From: CAWJHE01 sp963842455
GTDB taxonomy: Bacteria > Chloroflexota > Anaerolineae > Anaerolineales > UBA4823
Assembly: GCA_963842455.1 (NCBI GenBank)
Contig: CAWJHE010000017.1
Coordinates: 744,001-808,000, forward strand
Direction: 5' to 3'
DNA: 64,000 nucleotides
The translations under genes were made by a program, and so were the position numbers. The notes below the pieces were generated by a model. That model worked only from the letters and a program-made list of their open reading frames with translations. It made no database searches and was not told the DNA's origin. This document shows positions 17,308-26,152 of the stretch, in pieces. Numbering within the stretch: the first letter of the stretch is position 1; each line of letters begins with the position of its first letter.

Positions 17308-18623
17308 TTAATTCTCACTTGATTGGGAGTTGGGCGATGCTGTGACAGCTTGCTGGAGTTGTTCAAAAGAATACATCCAGGATATTCGATTCAAAAAATC
17401 CGCCAGAGAGCCACTTTGCGCCCTCAAGGATCGGACTGCCTCTCCCACAGGATCTTCTGTGGAACCTGATGCGCCACCCGGCATGTCAGCATAAGCTCCA
17501 TGAAAAGCAAAATATGCCTGGTTGAGCTTTCTCAATCCCTTATACCCATTTTCCCAGAAGATGACCCGGCGTTCTTCCATATATTCTTCGGCCTCTTCAA
17601 TTTTCCCTTCAGCCAAGAGTTCGTCTACTCTAACACGGGTGATGTTCATTTCCTTGCGAAAATTGAATACGGGCTCTGCAGGCTTACTTTCAGGAATTTC
17701 AATTGAGGTGAATCCTCCGGCGGCTTCTCCTCTACTCTGGGTGGAGCAAGCTCGGGATAGTATCGTTCGAGCAACATCTGTCCAATTTCCTTACCAGCCA
17801 TCGAAGCGGCTGTCTCATTCATGATGCGTAACTCAGGGCTGGTCAGATAATTCATCCCTAATGGGCGCAGGGTCAAATAATTATGTACCCATTCATGAGC
17901 AACTACTTCGCTCAACCATACCAGGTTACTGGTTTCCTGAACCATTGTCGGGTATGTGCCAACTCCGCCAATATCTACCACCAATGAAGAGACATTCAAA
18001 GCCTGGTCGACTTGATCTTCTAACTCAAAACGTTTATCAATATGCAAATCTGGAATCAGTGAGATATCCACGATTTGCCGGATTACATCCCGCGGGCTGA
18101 TGATCAGAGCTGTTGGCAGCGGTGTGCTATGATACAACGTTGGCGGCAAGTTTTGCCCACCCAAGGAAAGGCCTAGTTCATCAACAATCACTGCAATTTG
18201 ATTCTGCAAAATCGATTCGGCAACTGGCGCGGTTGTTTCCCGAAGATCATAAAGCGCATGCAAATCCTGGCGCAAATTGGCTGAATAAACTTCAGGGTCA
18301 GCAATGTCAGGATCTGCATAGATCAGGGTCAACTCCCATTCTAAGCGTTGGATAGAGGCGATCGTTTCCAGGTGCTGTAAAGCGATCTGGCGCTGAGCTT
18401 CCTGATCGAGGAAATTACTGGTATTGAGAGAAAACTCCAGCCATTTCACTTTGAAAGCATTAAGGGTCCATCCAATAAAATCAAACTCAATATCCCGCGT
18501 GAAAGAGCGGGCGATTTGGGTCTGATCGCCTGGAATCTGTGTGCTGGCAGACAGCCCAAGCATGGCAAACACAAAAAGAAAAACCAAACGCCACCGGCGA
18601 CTGATCCAACGAATCTTATTCAT
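17308..18623 (-). pseudogene. Membrane-anchored HExxH metallopeptidase-like protein, frameshifted
   Basis: The N-terminal part (to 17646) has a signal anchor, a long helical region and the zinc motif HEWVH (about residues 243-247, start 18623), followed by LRIMNETAAS, which could give the third ligand. It then runs into non-conserved sequence and a stop. The next frame, starting before 17649, reads FNFRKEMNITRVRVDELLAEGKIEEAEEYM and ends at 17308; it is helical and continues naturally from PPEDS. A one-base deletion between about 17686 and 17725 explains the break. The substrate is unknown and the active site faces outside. ATG 18641 is an alternative start; neither has a clear SD. Confidence 0.7.
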
Positions 18624-18713
18624 GATTTGCGATTGTAACATGAGTGGCTGACAGGAACCTGAATAGAAGATCAGAGGCAGCTTAATTCTACAGGATAGGC
18701 ACGGCGGCGATCA

Positions 18714-18722
18714 TGCTATAAT
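18714..18722 (+). promoter_or_regulatory. Extended -10 promoter of the epimerase gene
   Basis: TGCTATAAT (TGnTATAAT, extended -10) with no convincing -35 box. Predicted start is near 18729, about 30 nt before the ATG. Confidence 0.6.
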
Positions 18723-18757
18723 CGGCATGCATCGCCATAACCTGAAAGAGGAGATTC

Positions 18758-19717
18758 ATGAACTTTCTAATCACCGGGGTAGCTGGTTTCTTAGGTTCAA
18801 GCCTGGCAAACTACCTGATTCGTGAAGGTCACCAGGTGCGCGGCCTGGATGATTTATCGGCAGGTAATCCGGATGTGCTTTCGCAGGACATACTCTTTAC
18901 TCGCGGCGATATCAACGACCGCCCGAAGCTGTGGACATTGCTGCAAGATGTGGATTGTGTGTACCACCTGGCGGCTCGTGTCTCGGTTCCCGAATCGGTG
19001 CTTTACCCGCGAGAATATAACGCCACCAACGTGGGCGGAACCGTTTGCCTGATGGAAGCCATGCGCGACGTGGGTGTTCGTCGTGTCGTCTTCATCTCTT
19101 CTGGCGCCGTATATGGAGATCAGGGCGAACAACCATTACGAGAGAACACTGCACCCAATCCACGTTCACCCTACGCAGTTTCCAAGCTGGCCGCCGAATT
19201 CTATGTACGCTCTATCGGCGACTTGTGGGGAATTGATACGGTTAGCCTGCGAGTGTTCAACGCCTACGGCCCCGGACAGCATCTGCCCCCCTCCCACGCA
19301 CCGGTTATTCCCAATTATTTACGACAGGTGATGCGCGGTGGAACTCTCGTCATGCATGGAGATGGTCTGCAAACACGCGATTATGTTTTTGTTGACGATG
19401 TAGTCAGCGCTATGATCTCTGCAGCTACTGCCCCAGATATCGATAATTTGGTGATCAATATTGGCAGCGGTACAGAGACCAGCATTCGAGACCTGATCAA
19501 ACTCATCATGGAGGTAACTGGTGTGAAAACGGATGCTATTTTTAACCACCGTACAGACCCAGGCGTTTCTCGCATGCGCGCCGACCTCAACCTGGCCAAA
19601 GAAAAACTCGGCTTCCAGCCGCGTTTCTCCCTGGCAGACGGATTACGCTTGACCATTGATCGGGATGTACGCTTCAAACGCGACCTGGTCTCACGGACCT
19701 ATTCTTCCTCAGGATAA
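18758..19717 (+). CDS. NAD-dependent epimerase/dehydratase (UDP-glucose 4-epimerase-like)
   Basis: 319 aa extended short-chain dehydrogenase. Nucleotide-binding TGVAGFLGS at the N-terminus, DVDCVYHLAA, catalytic S-Y-K with SSGAVYG and YAVSK, then the sugar-nucleotide region VFNAYGPGQ and DYVFVDDVV. These are typical of GalE/WbpP-type enzymes acting on UDP-sugars for surface polysaccharide. The exact sugar cannot be told. SD AGAGGAG lies 6 nt before ATG. It stands alone, divergent from the HExxH gene. Confidence 0.92.
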   Translation: MNFLITGVAGFLGSSLANYLIREGHQVRGLDDLSAGNPDVLSQDILFTRGDINDRPKLWTLLQDVDCVYHLAARVSVPESVLYPREYNATNVGGTVCLMEAMRDVGVRRVVFISSGAVYGDQGEQPLRENTAPNPRSPYAVSKLAAEFYVRSIGDLWGIDTVSLRVFNAYGPGQHLPPSHAPVIPNYLRQVMRGGTLVMHGDGLQTRDYVFVDDVVSAMISAATAPDIDNLVINIGSGTETSIRDLIKLIMEVTGVKTDAIFNHRTDPGVSRMRADLNLAKEKLGFQPRFSLADGLRLTIDRDVRFKRDLVSRTYSSSG

Positions 19718-19841
19718 AAGCCCCTCCGGCTGCATCCCGATGAAAAAACACTTAGAAAGTGTACGAAGAAAAATCAAAAGAAATTACCCAAATAGAACAA
19801 CATTTTTGAATATTGGATAGTTTATTGCGGAGGTATAAAAA

Positions 19842-21125
19842 ATGACTGTAACGGCTGTAGTTGGGCTTCAATGGGGAGATGAGGCCAAAGGTAAGTTTGT
19901 GGATCTGCTGGCAAAAGATGCAGACATTGTGGCGCGCTTCAATGGCGGTGATAACGCCGGACATACGGTAGTAAACGATTATGGCACCTTTAAACTGCGA
20001 TTGACCCCGAATGGATTGCTAAACCCCAAAACGGTGTGCGTTATCGGTCCAGGCGTTGTAGTCAACCTGGAAACCTTAATCCTGGAAAGCAAAATGTTTC
20101 AAAATAGCGGGCTGGACCTGACTGAGCGTCTGTGGATATCACCCCGCTGCAATATCGTAATGCCCTACCATCCGATGGTTGAAAGTGTCTATGAGCTGGC
20201 CAAAGGCGCAAGCCGGACCGGGACAACAAAACGAGGTATGGGACCTGTCTTTGCAGACAAAGTCAGCTATAACGGTATCCGCCTGTATGACCTGGCTGAT
20301 GAGGATGTTTTTGCTGAAAAATTGCGCATCCAACTGTCCATCAAGAACCCTATCCTAAAAGCTTTCGATATGCCAGAACTGGATTTTGAGCAGGTTTTCC
20401 AGGAAAAGCTGGAACAATATGCCCAATTGAGCCACTGGGTACGCGAACCTTATGGATTGATCCAGGATGGCTTGGCATCAGATGGAAATCTGCTACTAGA
20501 GGGGGCGCAAGGTGCACTCCTGGACAACCAGTGGGGTACTTACCCTTACTGCACCGCTTCCACCACCCTTTCGGGTGGGGCATGCGCCGGTCTGGGGATA
20601 AAACCGCAAAGCATTGATCATGTCATTGGGATAGCTAAAGCTTACACCACACGGGTAGGTTCGGGACCTATGCCGACCGAGCTCACCGACGAAATTGGAA
20701 AAACCCTGCTGGAAGAAGGCGCAGAATATGGCACAGTAACCCACCGGCCTCGGCGCTGTGGATGGTTCGACGCTGAACTGGTGCGCTTCACATGCCAAAT
20801 TAATGGCGTGACCGAGCTGGCCTTAACCAAACTGGACGTATTGGATAAATTGCCCACTCTACGCATTGGAATTGGGTATCGCCATCCAGATACTCCCGAT
20901 CAACGCAGCCAATATTGGCAAGGCGATACACGCTGGCTGGCGGATTGCCAACCAGAATACATCGAAATGGAAGGCTGGCAGCAGTCCACCAAAGACATCC
21001 GCGAATACGATCAGTTGCCGGATAAAGCCAAAGCTTATATCAAAAAAGTGGAAGAATTGGTGAACACTCCCATTCGCTACGTCTCAGTTGGCCCGGAACG
21101 GGATGCTACCATTCTGGTCTGGTAA
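19842..21125 (+). CDS. purA: Adenylosuccinate synthetase PurA
   Basis: GTP-dependent condensation of IMP and aspartate, first step from IMP to AMP. 427 aa, full length. Motifs: GLQWGDEAKGK (the GDEGKGK loop with Gly to Ala), FNGGDNAGHTV, TTKRGMGPVFADK, the Thr/Arg IMP loop YPYCTASTTLSGG and THRPRRCGWFD. SD GGAGG before ATG 19842. A strong terminator follows, and purB ends convergently 70 bp away. Confidence 0.97.
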   Translation: MTVTAVVGLQWGDEAKGKFVDLLAKDADIVARFNGGDNAGHTVVNDYGTFKLRLTPNGLLNPKTVCVIGPGVVVNLETLILESKMFQNSGLDLTERLWISPRCNIVMPYHPMVESVYELAKGASRTGTTKRGMGPVFADKVSYNGIRLYDLADEDVFAEKLRIQLSIKNPILKAFDMPELDFEQVFQEKLEQYAQLSHWVREPYGLIQDGLASDGNLLLEGAQGALLDNQWGTYPYCTASTTLSGGACAGLGIKPQSIDHVIGIAKAYTTRVGSGPMPTELTDEIGKTLLEEGAEYGTVTHRPRRCGWFDAELVRFTCQINGVTELALTKLDVLDKLPTLRIGIGYRHPDTPDQRSQYWQGDTRWLADCQPEYIEMEGWQQSTKDIREYDQLPDKAKAYIKKVEELVNTPIRYVSVGPERDATILVW

Positions 21126-21147
21126 ATGACCACTTGTTAAGTTACCT

Positions 21148-21186
21148 CTCGCCGGCAAGAAATGATCTTTGCCGGCGAGTTTTTTG
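21148..21186 (+). terminator. Intrinsic terminator of purA
   Basis: CTCGCCGGCAA pairs with TTGCCGGCGAG (11 bp, loop about 10 nt) followed by TTTTTT. Confidence 0.95.
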
Positions 21187-21193
21187 CAGTATC

Positions 21194-22579
21194 TTAGAGA
21201 ATCGCTGAGCGAATACTATGCGCCAGGGCTTTTGCCCGCTGCGGTGCATCGCCAATATGTTGGCTGGCATCCATCAAGGCCCGCACCTGTTCAACCAGTA
21301 AGTAACGCCTGATTTCAGTATCTTGTTCAATCAAGTCGAGCAGGGGGTTGACCTGCCCGTTCTGAATAGCAGCCCAGGCTGTAAGAGCATGTCCCCGCAG
21401 GCGTTCGTGCATCTCCTGTCGATCCGCGCCTGCCTTTCCCAACGCCATCAGGACGCGCTCAACGGCTGCAAAGGGTCCATAGTATTGCAAATTACGCTGG
21501 ATAGCCTCAAGGTGCACATCCAGACCCTGCATAATCCGGCTGGTGACGTTTAACAGTTCATCGCAGATCAAGAATGCCTCGGGAATCGATGAGCGTCTGT
21601 TAGCAGAATCATCCAATGTCCGTTCTAACAATGTATGTGCAGCATTATCCCAGGCCACTCGTGGCAATTGGGCCAAAGCTCTGCATAAAGAATCGATCTT
21701 CTCTGCCTGGATGGGGTTGCGTTTAAAGGGCATTGCTGAAGATCCAACCTGTTTTTTACCAAAAGGCTCGCTGAGCTCCCCAATTGGCGGAGATTGCAGA
21801 AAACGCAGGTCAAAGGCAAACTTATAGAGTGAGCTCCCCAGTCCAGCCAGGGCGCAGACCAGTTGATAATCCTGTTTACGCGGGTAAACTTGAGATACCA
21901 CCGGAAAAAAAGTGAGATTTATCCGTCGGGAAAGGCTTTCTTCGAATTGGGGCAGTTTTTCTTCACCGACCAGTTCCGCATAAGCCGCGCTGGTGCCTAC
22001 TGCGCCGCGAAATCCCTTGCCACGTAAACCTGCGTAAACCTGTAAAAACGTTTCCAAATCCATCAGCAAATCTTGAGCATACAGGCTCAGTCGATACCCC
22101 AACGTAGAAGGCTCGGCTGGCTGCAAATGAGTGAACGCCATAATCGGTAAATCCGCCCAGGCATCGATTTGTTGGGCAAAAATTCCCAGCAAGTTTTTTA
22201 GTTTATCTAACAGTATCCGAAGCGCCTGGCGGCTACGCAGAACGTCCGCATTATCTTCGATATCCATGGAGGTGGCCCCAAGGTGAAGAATGCGCCCCCC
22301 TGTTTGGGCCTGTTCTGCAAAAGTTTTCAATTCAGCCATAAGATCGTGATGGATCTCGGCCTCTATCTCCAACGCACGTTCTACATTCACCTCTTGCATA
22401 TGCGCTTCCAAATCTGCCAGTTGATCTGGAGTTACCAGACCGAACTCCGCTTGAGTAGCAGCCAGGGCAACCCATAACTCACGCCATATCAAACGCTTGT
22501 TTTTTTCGCTCCAAATCGCACGCATTTGAGGACTGGCATATCGCCAGGAATAAGGTGAAAGGTAAGTATCGTAGTCCAT
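21194..22579 (-). CDS. purB: Adenylosuccinate lyase PurB
   Basis: Cleaves adenylosuccinate to AMP and SAICAR to AICAR, so it works with purA and purH in this window. 461 aa, fumarase/aspartase superfamily. Signature GSSAMPFKRNP with catalytic Ser, and GATSMDIEDNADVLRSRQAL and FTHLQPAEPSTLGYRL for the two other substrate segments. SD AGGAG before ATG 22579. Convergent with purA, divergent from purH. Confidence 0.96.
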   Translation of the reverse strand: MDYDTYLSPYSWRYASPQMRAIWSEKNKRLIWRELWVALAATQAEFGLVTPDQLADLEAHMQEVNVERALEIEAEIHHDLMAELKTFAEQAQTGGRILHLGATSMDIEDNADVLRSRQALRILLDKLKNLLGIFAQQIDAWADLPIMAFTHLQPAEPSTLGYRLSLYAQDLLMDLETFLQVYAGLRGKGFRGAVGTSAAYAELVGEEKLPQFEESLSRRINLTFFPVVSQVYPRKQDYQLVCALAGLGSSLYKFAFDLRFLQSPPIGELSEPFGKKQVGSSAMPFKRNPIQAEKIDSLCRALAQLPRVAWDNAAHTLLERTLDDSANRRSSIPEAFLICDELLNVTSRIMQGLDVHLEAIQRNLQYYGPFAAVERVLMALGKAGADRQEMHERLRGHALTAWAAIQNGQVNPLLDLIEQDTEIRRYLLVEQVRALMDASQHIGDAPQRAKALAHSIRSAIL

Positions 22580-22748
22580 ACATTGCTCCTATATTGAAAT
22601 TATACGTCAAACAGGTCCATATTATGATGTCATCCTTGATAAAATATACAACGAAGCCGGGCGATCAAACCCATATCTATGGTTTTTCCCTGGCCATTCA
22701 GCAAGAGTCTTACTTTCTTGTAAGCATTTCATGATGAAGGAATTAAAC

Positions 22749-24269
22749 ATGCCAATAGCGATACTCTCTGCGTACGATAAAACTGGCCTGGTAGAATTTG
22801 CCAGAGGTCTGGTCGACCTGGGTTGGACCATTATTGCTTCCGGTGGAACTGCCAGACTTTTACATGAAAATCACATCCCAGCGCAAGAAGTTGCCGATTA
22901 TACCGGTTCACCAGAAATCCTGGGCGGGCGCGTAAAAACCCTACATCCTTCCATTCATGGAGGCCTTTTAGCGCGGGATACATCAGCAGACCACAACGAA
23001 TTGCTCAACCTGGGTTGGGATTTTATCGACCTGGTAGCGGTCAATCTCTACCCATTCGAATCTACCGTTTCGAAAGCCGATGTCACATTAGAAGAGGCGA
23101 TTGAAAATATCGATATCGGTGGAGTAACTTTGATCCGCGCGGCTGCCAAGAATTTTTCACGCGTAACCCTGGTGTGCGAACCGGGCGATTATCCTGCCGT
23201 CCTGGCTGAAATCAAAAATGGTGCAGTATCACAGAAAACTCGCCAGAAACTGGCTCTTAAAGGCTTTTCGATGACCGCGCATTACGACACTGCCATCCAA
23301 GGATATCTCTCCGAGCTGGAGGGCTTCTCTGACGGCGAGGAACCGCTTAACCTGCGCCTTTATCCAATCAGCCACCTGCGCTACGGAGAAAACCCCCACC
23401 AACAAGCCACACTCTATACCTACCAACCGGATTTGGGGCCTTTAGGTGGAAAGTTACTACAGGGGAAGGCGCTTTCCTATAACAATCTTCTGGATCTGGA
23501 TGCCGCCTGGCGGACCGCCGTATCCTACCAACGCCCAACCGTGTGCATTGTCAAGCATCTATCGCCTTGTGGCATCGCCTGCGCTGACAACCTGGAGCAG
23601 GCATTCCAGCTGGCCCTGGCTTCTGATCCAATTTCCGCTTTTGGTGGCGTCATCGCCACGAACCTGGTTTTTGACGAGAAAATAGCCCAATCTTTGGGCG
23701 ATCTGTTCGTTGAATGCATCATCGCCCCTGGTTTTACACCAGAAGCACAAGAAATCCTATCCAGACGCAAGAATCTACGCCTGGTATCCATGCCAGACAC
23801 AAAAATCCAGCCACTGTATGAGCTTCGCTCGGTCAATCAGGGTTTGCTGCGACAATCAATTGACCAGGGCGATCCCGAGTCCAGCAACTGGCAGGTAGTC
23901 AGCCAACGCTCGCCTACGCAAGACGAATGGAGCGCGCTACGTTTCGCCTGGAAAGCCTGCCAGCATGTCAAGTCCAACGCCATCGTCTTTGCCCAGGGCG
24001 AAGCAACGGTAGGCATTGGGGGTGGCCAACCTAACCGGGTTGATTGCGTCAGGATCGCTGCCATGCATGCCGGCGAAAAAGCCCGTGGAGCCGTTATGGC
24101 ATCCGACGCATTTTTCCCGTTCCCGGACTCTGTTGAAGAAGCCGTAAAAGCTGGAATTACTGCAATCATCTCTCCAGGCGGTTCGGTTCGCGATGGCGAA
24201 TCACTCGCGGTCGCCAATGCGTATGGGATTGCGATGGTCTTCACAGGCGTCCGCCATTTCAGGCATTAG
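22749..24269 (+). CDS. purH: Bifunctional AICAR transformylase / IMP cyclohydrolase PurH
   Basis: Last two steps of IMP synthesis. 506 aa. N-terminal cyclohydrolase (MGS-like fold, SAYDKTGLVEFARGL, GGRVKTLHPSIHGGLL). C-terminal transformylase has the catalytic Lys-His in VKHLSPCGIA, SAFGGVI and GGGQPNRVD. The usual Asn in KHxNPCG is Ser here. ATG 22749 is chosen because GAAGGA lies 7 nt upstream; the frame opens at 22731 without such a site. A hairpin overlaps the stop codon. Confidence 0.96.
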   Translation: MPIAILSAYDKTGLVEFARGLVDLGWTIIASGGTARLLHENHIPAQEVADYTGSPEILGGRVKTLHPSIHGGLLARDTSADHNELLNLGWDFIDLVAVNLYPFESTVSKADVTLEEAIENIDIGGVTLIRAAAKNFSRVTLVCEPGDYPAVLAEIKNGAVSQKTRQKLALKGFSMTAHYDTAIQGYLSELEGFSDGEEPLNLRLYPISHLRYGENPHQQATLYTYQPDLGPLGGKLLQGKALSYNNLLDLDAAWRTAVSYQRPTVCIVKHLSPCGIACADNLEQAFQLALASDPISAFGGVIATNLVFDEKIAQSLGDLFVECIIAPGFTPEAQEILSRRKNLRLVSMPDTKIQPLYELRSVNQGLLRQSIDQGDPESSNWQVVSQRSPTQDEWSALRFAWKACQHVKSNAIVFAQGEATVGIGGGQPNRVDCVRIAAMHAGEKARGAVMASDAFFPFPDSVEEAVKAGITAIISPGGSVRDGESLAVANAYGIAMVFTGVRHFRH

Positions 24270-24292
24270 GTCGCCTGAAATATAAGTTTTAT
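24256..24292 (+). terminator. Probable terminator overlapping the purH stop codon
   Basis: ATTTCAGGC and GCCTGAAAT form a perfect 9-bp stem (24256-24281) whose 8-nt loop contains the purH TAG. The sequence after it, ATAAGTTTTATC, is moderately T-rich. Confidence 0.55.
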
Positions 24293-24420
24293 CAAGCCAT
24301 CTGTGAGACATACATGTGAAATTATCTGTTCAGCCGTGACCAAATGCCCTATTCCGGGGTTATAGCTAAAGATGAATTTAATCATTATCTATCAAATTCA
24401 ATGATCTCTGGAGGATCAAC

Positions 24421-25206
24421 ATGAGCTTACTGGCTGGAAAAACTGCCCTGATATTTGGTTTAGCCAACGATCGTTCCATCGCCTGGGGAATTACCAAGGC
24501 GTTTCACGAGCAGGGAGCGAACATTGGCATCAGCTATGCCGGTGGTCCCCTGGAACGCCGCGTGCGCCCCCTGGCTGACTCAATTGGATGCACCTTCGTG
24601 GAAGAATGCGATGTTGCCAAAGACGAAGATATTCAACACGTTGCTGATCGTGCAGCCCAAACCTTCGGCCAGATCGATATCCTGGTCCATTCGATCGGCT
24701 TTGCCAACCGCGAAGAGCTCAACGGCCCATATTACAACACCAGCCGCGCAGGTTTTCACCTGGCAATGGATATCAGCGTGTATTCATTCACTGCCCTGGC
24801 AAAAGCCTTTCAGCCTATCTTACGCCCCGGTGGATCTCTGCTGACCTTAACCTATTACGGATCGGAGAAAGTAGCCCCGCATTACAATGTGATGGGAGTG
24901 GCTAAAGCCGCGCTGGAAGCTTCTGTGCGTTACCTGGCCTACGATTTTGGTCCGCAAGGCATCCGAGTAAATGCTATCTCTGCGGGTCCCATCCGCACCT
25001 TGGCGGCGGCTGGCGTTTCGGGGTTTAAGACCATGTACAGGAAGTTTACCGAGGTAGCCCCCTTGCACCAGGGCGTCACCATTGAGGATGTCGGGAATAC
25101 CGCCGTTTATTTATGCTCCGACCTGTCCACCAAAACGACCGGTCAAATCATCTTCGTTGATTCAGGGTACAATATCTTAGGAATACCCGAAGCAGAAGAA
25201 GACTAA
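24421..25206 (+). CDS. fabI: Enoyl-[acyl-carrier-protein] reductase FabI
   Basis: NADH-dependent last reduction of fatty acid elongation. 261 aa. FabI-type cofactor motif GLANDRSIAWGI instead of GxxxGxG, SIGFANREEL, and the active-site Tyr-x6-Lys in YNVMGVAK, followed by GIRVNAISAGPIRTLAA. SD GGAGGA before ATG 24421. The bactofilin gene starts 18 bp downstream and is probably co-transcribed. Confidence 0.96.
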   Translation: MSLLAGKTALIFGLANDRSIAWGITKAFHEQGANIGISYAGGPLERRVRPLADSIGCTFVEECDVAKDEDIQHVADRAAQTFGQIDILVHSIGFANREELNGPYYNTSRAGFHLAMDISVYSFTALAKAFQPILRPGGSLLTLTYYGSEKVAPHYNVMGVAKAALEASVRYLAYDFGPQGIRVNAISAGPIRTLAAAGVSGFKTMYRKFTEVAPLHQGVTIEDVGNTAVYLCSDLSTKTTGQIIFVDSGYNILGIPEAEED

Positions 25207-25223
25207 TTTTTTGGGGAGCATAT

Positions 25224-25706
25224 ATGTTTCGTAGAAAAGAGGAATCAACACCGCAGCCTGTCCAGCCACCCCCAACTGAACGTGTTACCTCAGTAATGGG
25301 TTCCGGCATTATATGGAAAGGCAGTTTAAGCGGCAGCGGTGGTGTACGCATTGAAGGAGCGTTCGAAGGCGAGATAGCCTTACGAGGCTTACTGGTGATT
25401 GGCGCCAGTGGGAGGGTTACCTGCCCACATTTGCGAGCGAATGTAGTAGTCATTGCTGGCGCGGTGCGCGGCGATATTACCGCCGAAAAAGTTGAGATCC
25501 GCTCTACAGGCCGTGTGTGGGGAGATGTCATCACAGCCGCCTTCTCAACGGAGGAAGGCGCCTTTTTACGCGGCCAAATCCGCATGGAAGAAGAAGTAGA
25601 TATTGGTGTTGTGCCGGCTGCCGTGGAAGCCGAGCTTGTGATGGATGAAGTGATGTCACAAGAAGCGCAGGTCCACTCCGACCAGGCTGAACGAACAGAC
25701 AATTAG
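25224..25706 (+). CDS. Bactofilin (polymer-forming cytoskeletal protein)
   Basis: 160 aa. A right-handed beta-helix core of short repeats (about residues 25-125: GSLSGSGGVRIEGAFEGEI, GASGRVTCPHLRANVVVIAGAVRGDI, IRSTGRVWGDV) is flanked by disordered Pro-rich and acidic tails, as in bactofilins that assemble into filaments for cell shape. Start ATG with GGGGAG upstream. Ends 7 bp from the convergent rnhA. Confidence 0.92.
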   Translation: MFRRKEESTPQPVQPPPTERVTSVMGSGIIWKGSLSGSGGVRIEGAFEGEIALRGLLVIGASGRVTCPHLRANVVVIAGAVRGDITAEKVEIRSTGRVWGDVITAAFSTEEGAFLRGQIRMEEEVDIGVVPAAVEAELVMDEVMSQEAQVHSDQAERTDN

Positions 25707-25713
25707 ATTTCGT

Positions 25714-26152
25714 TTATTTTGCTTTCAAGATCGCCTGCTTAGCCAGGCGATCTACGCGTTCATTCAGGGTGTTTCCAGCATGACCCCGCACCCAATGCCA
25801 GGCAATCTGATGGGGACGAATAGCCTCGTCCAAGGCCTTCCATAGATCCACATTTGCCAGCTCACCGCCTTTACGCCGCCAGTTGCGTGCCCGCCAGCCT
25901 AGCCATCCATTCTGTGATGCCTTTTCTAAGATACTCCGAATCGGTATAAAACTCCACATTGCAGGGGCGCTTAAGGGCTTGCAAGGCACATAATGCGGCT
26001 GTCAGCTCCATACGGTTATTGGTGGTATTCGCTTCATAACCACTGATTTCTTTCTTTTGCGTGCCAAACTGCAGCAAGGCAGCCCAGCCTCCAGGGCCAG
26101 GATTGCCTTCGCAGGCGCCGTCGCTATAAATAATCACTGGCATATCACTCAT
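25714..26152 (-). pseudogene. rnhA: Ribonuclease HI, frameshifted
   Basis: Degrades RNA in RNA-DNA hybrids. The first frame (26152 to 25871) carries YSDGACEGNPGPGGW, the Glu in NNRMELTAAL and YTDSEYLRKGITEW. The second frame (to 25714) carries RARNWRRKGG, VDLWKALDEA, WHWVRGHAGNTLNERVD and the last catalytic Asp. Removing one base near 25897 (AGG-C-TGG on the minus strand) joins them into a normal RNase HI of about 145 aa with all four catalytic acids. An indel error is more likely than loss of function. The start overlaps the upstream binding-protein stop by 4 nt. Confidence 0.85.
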
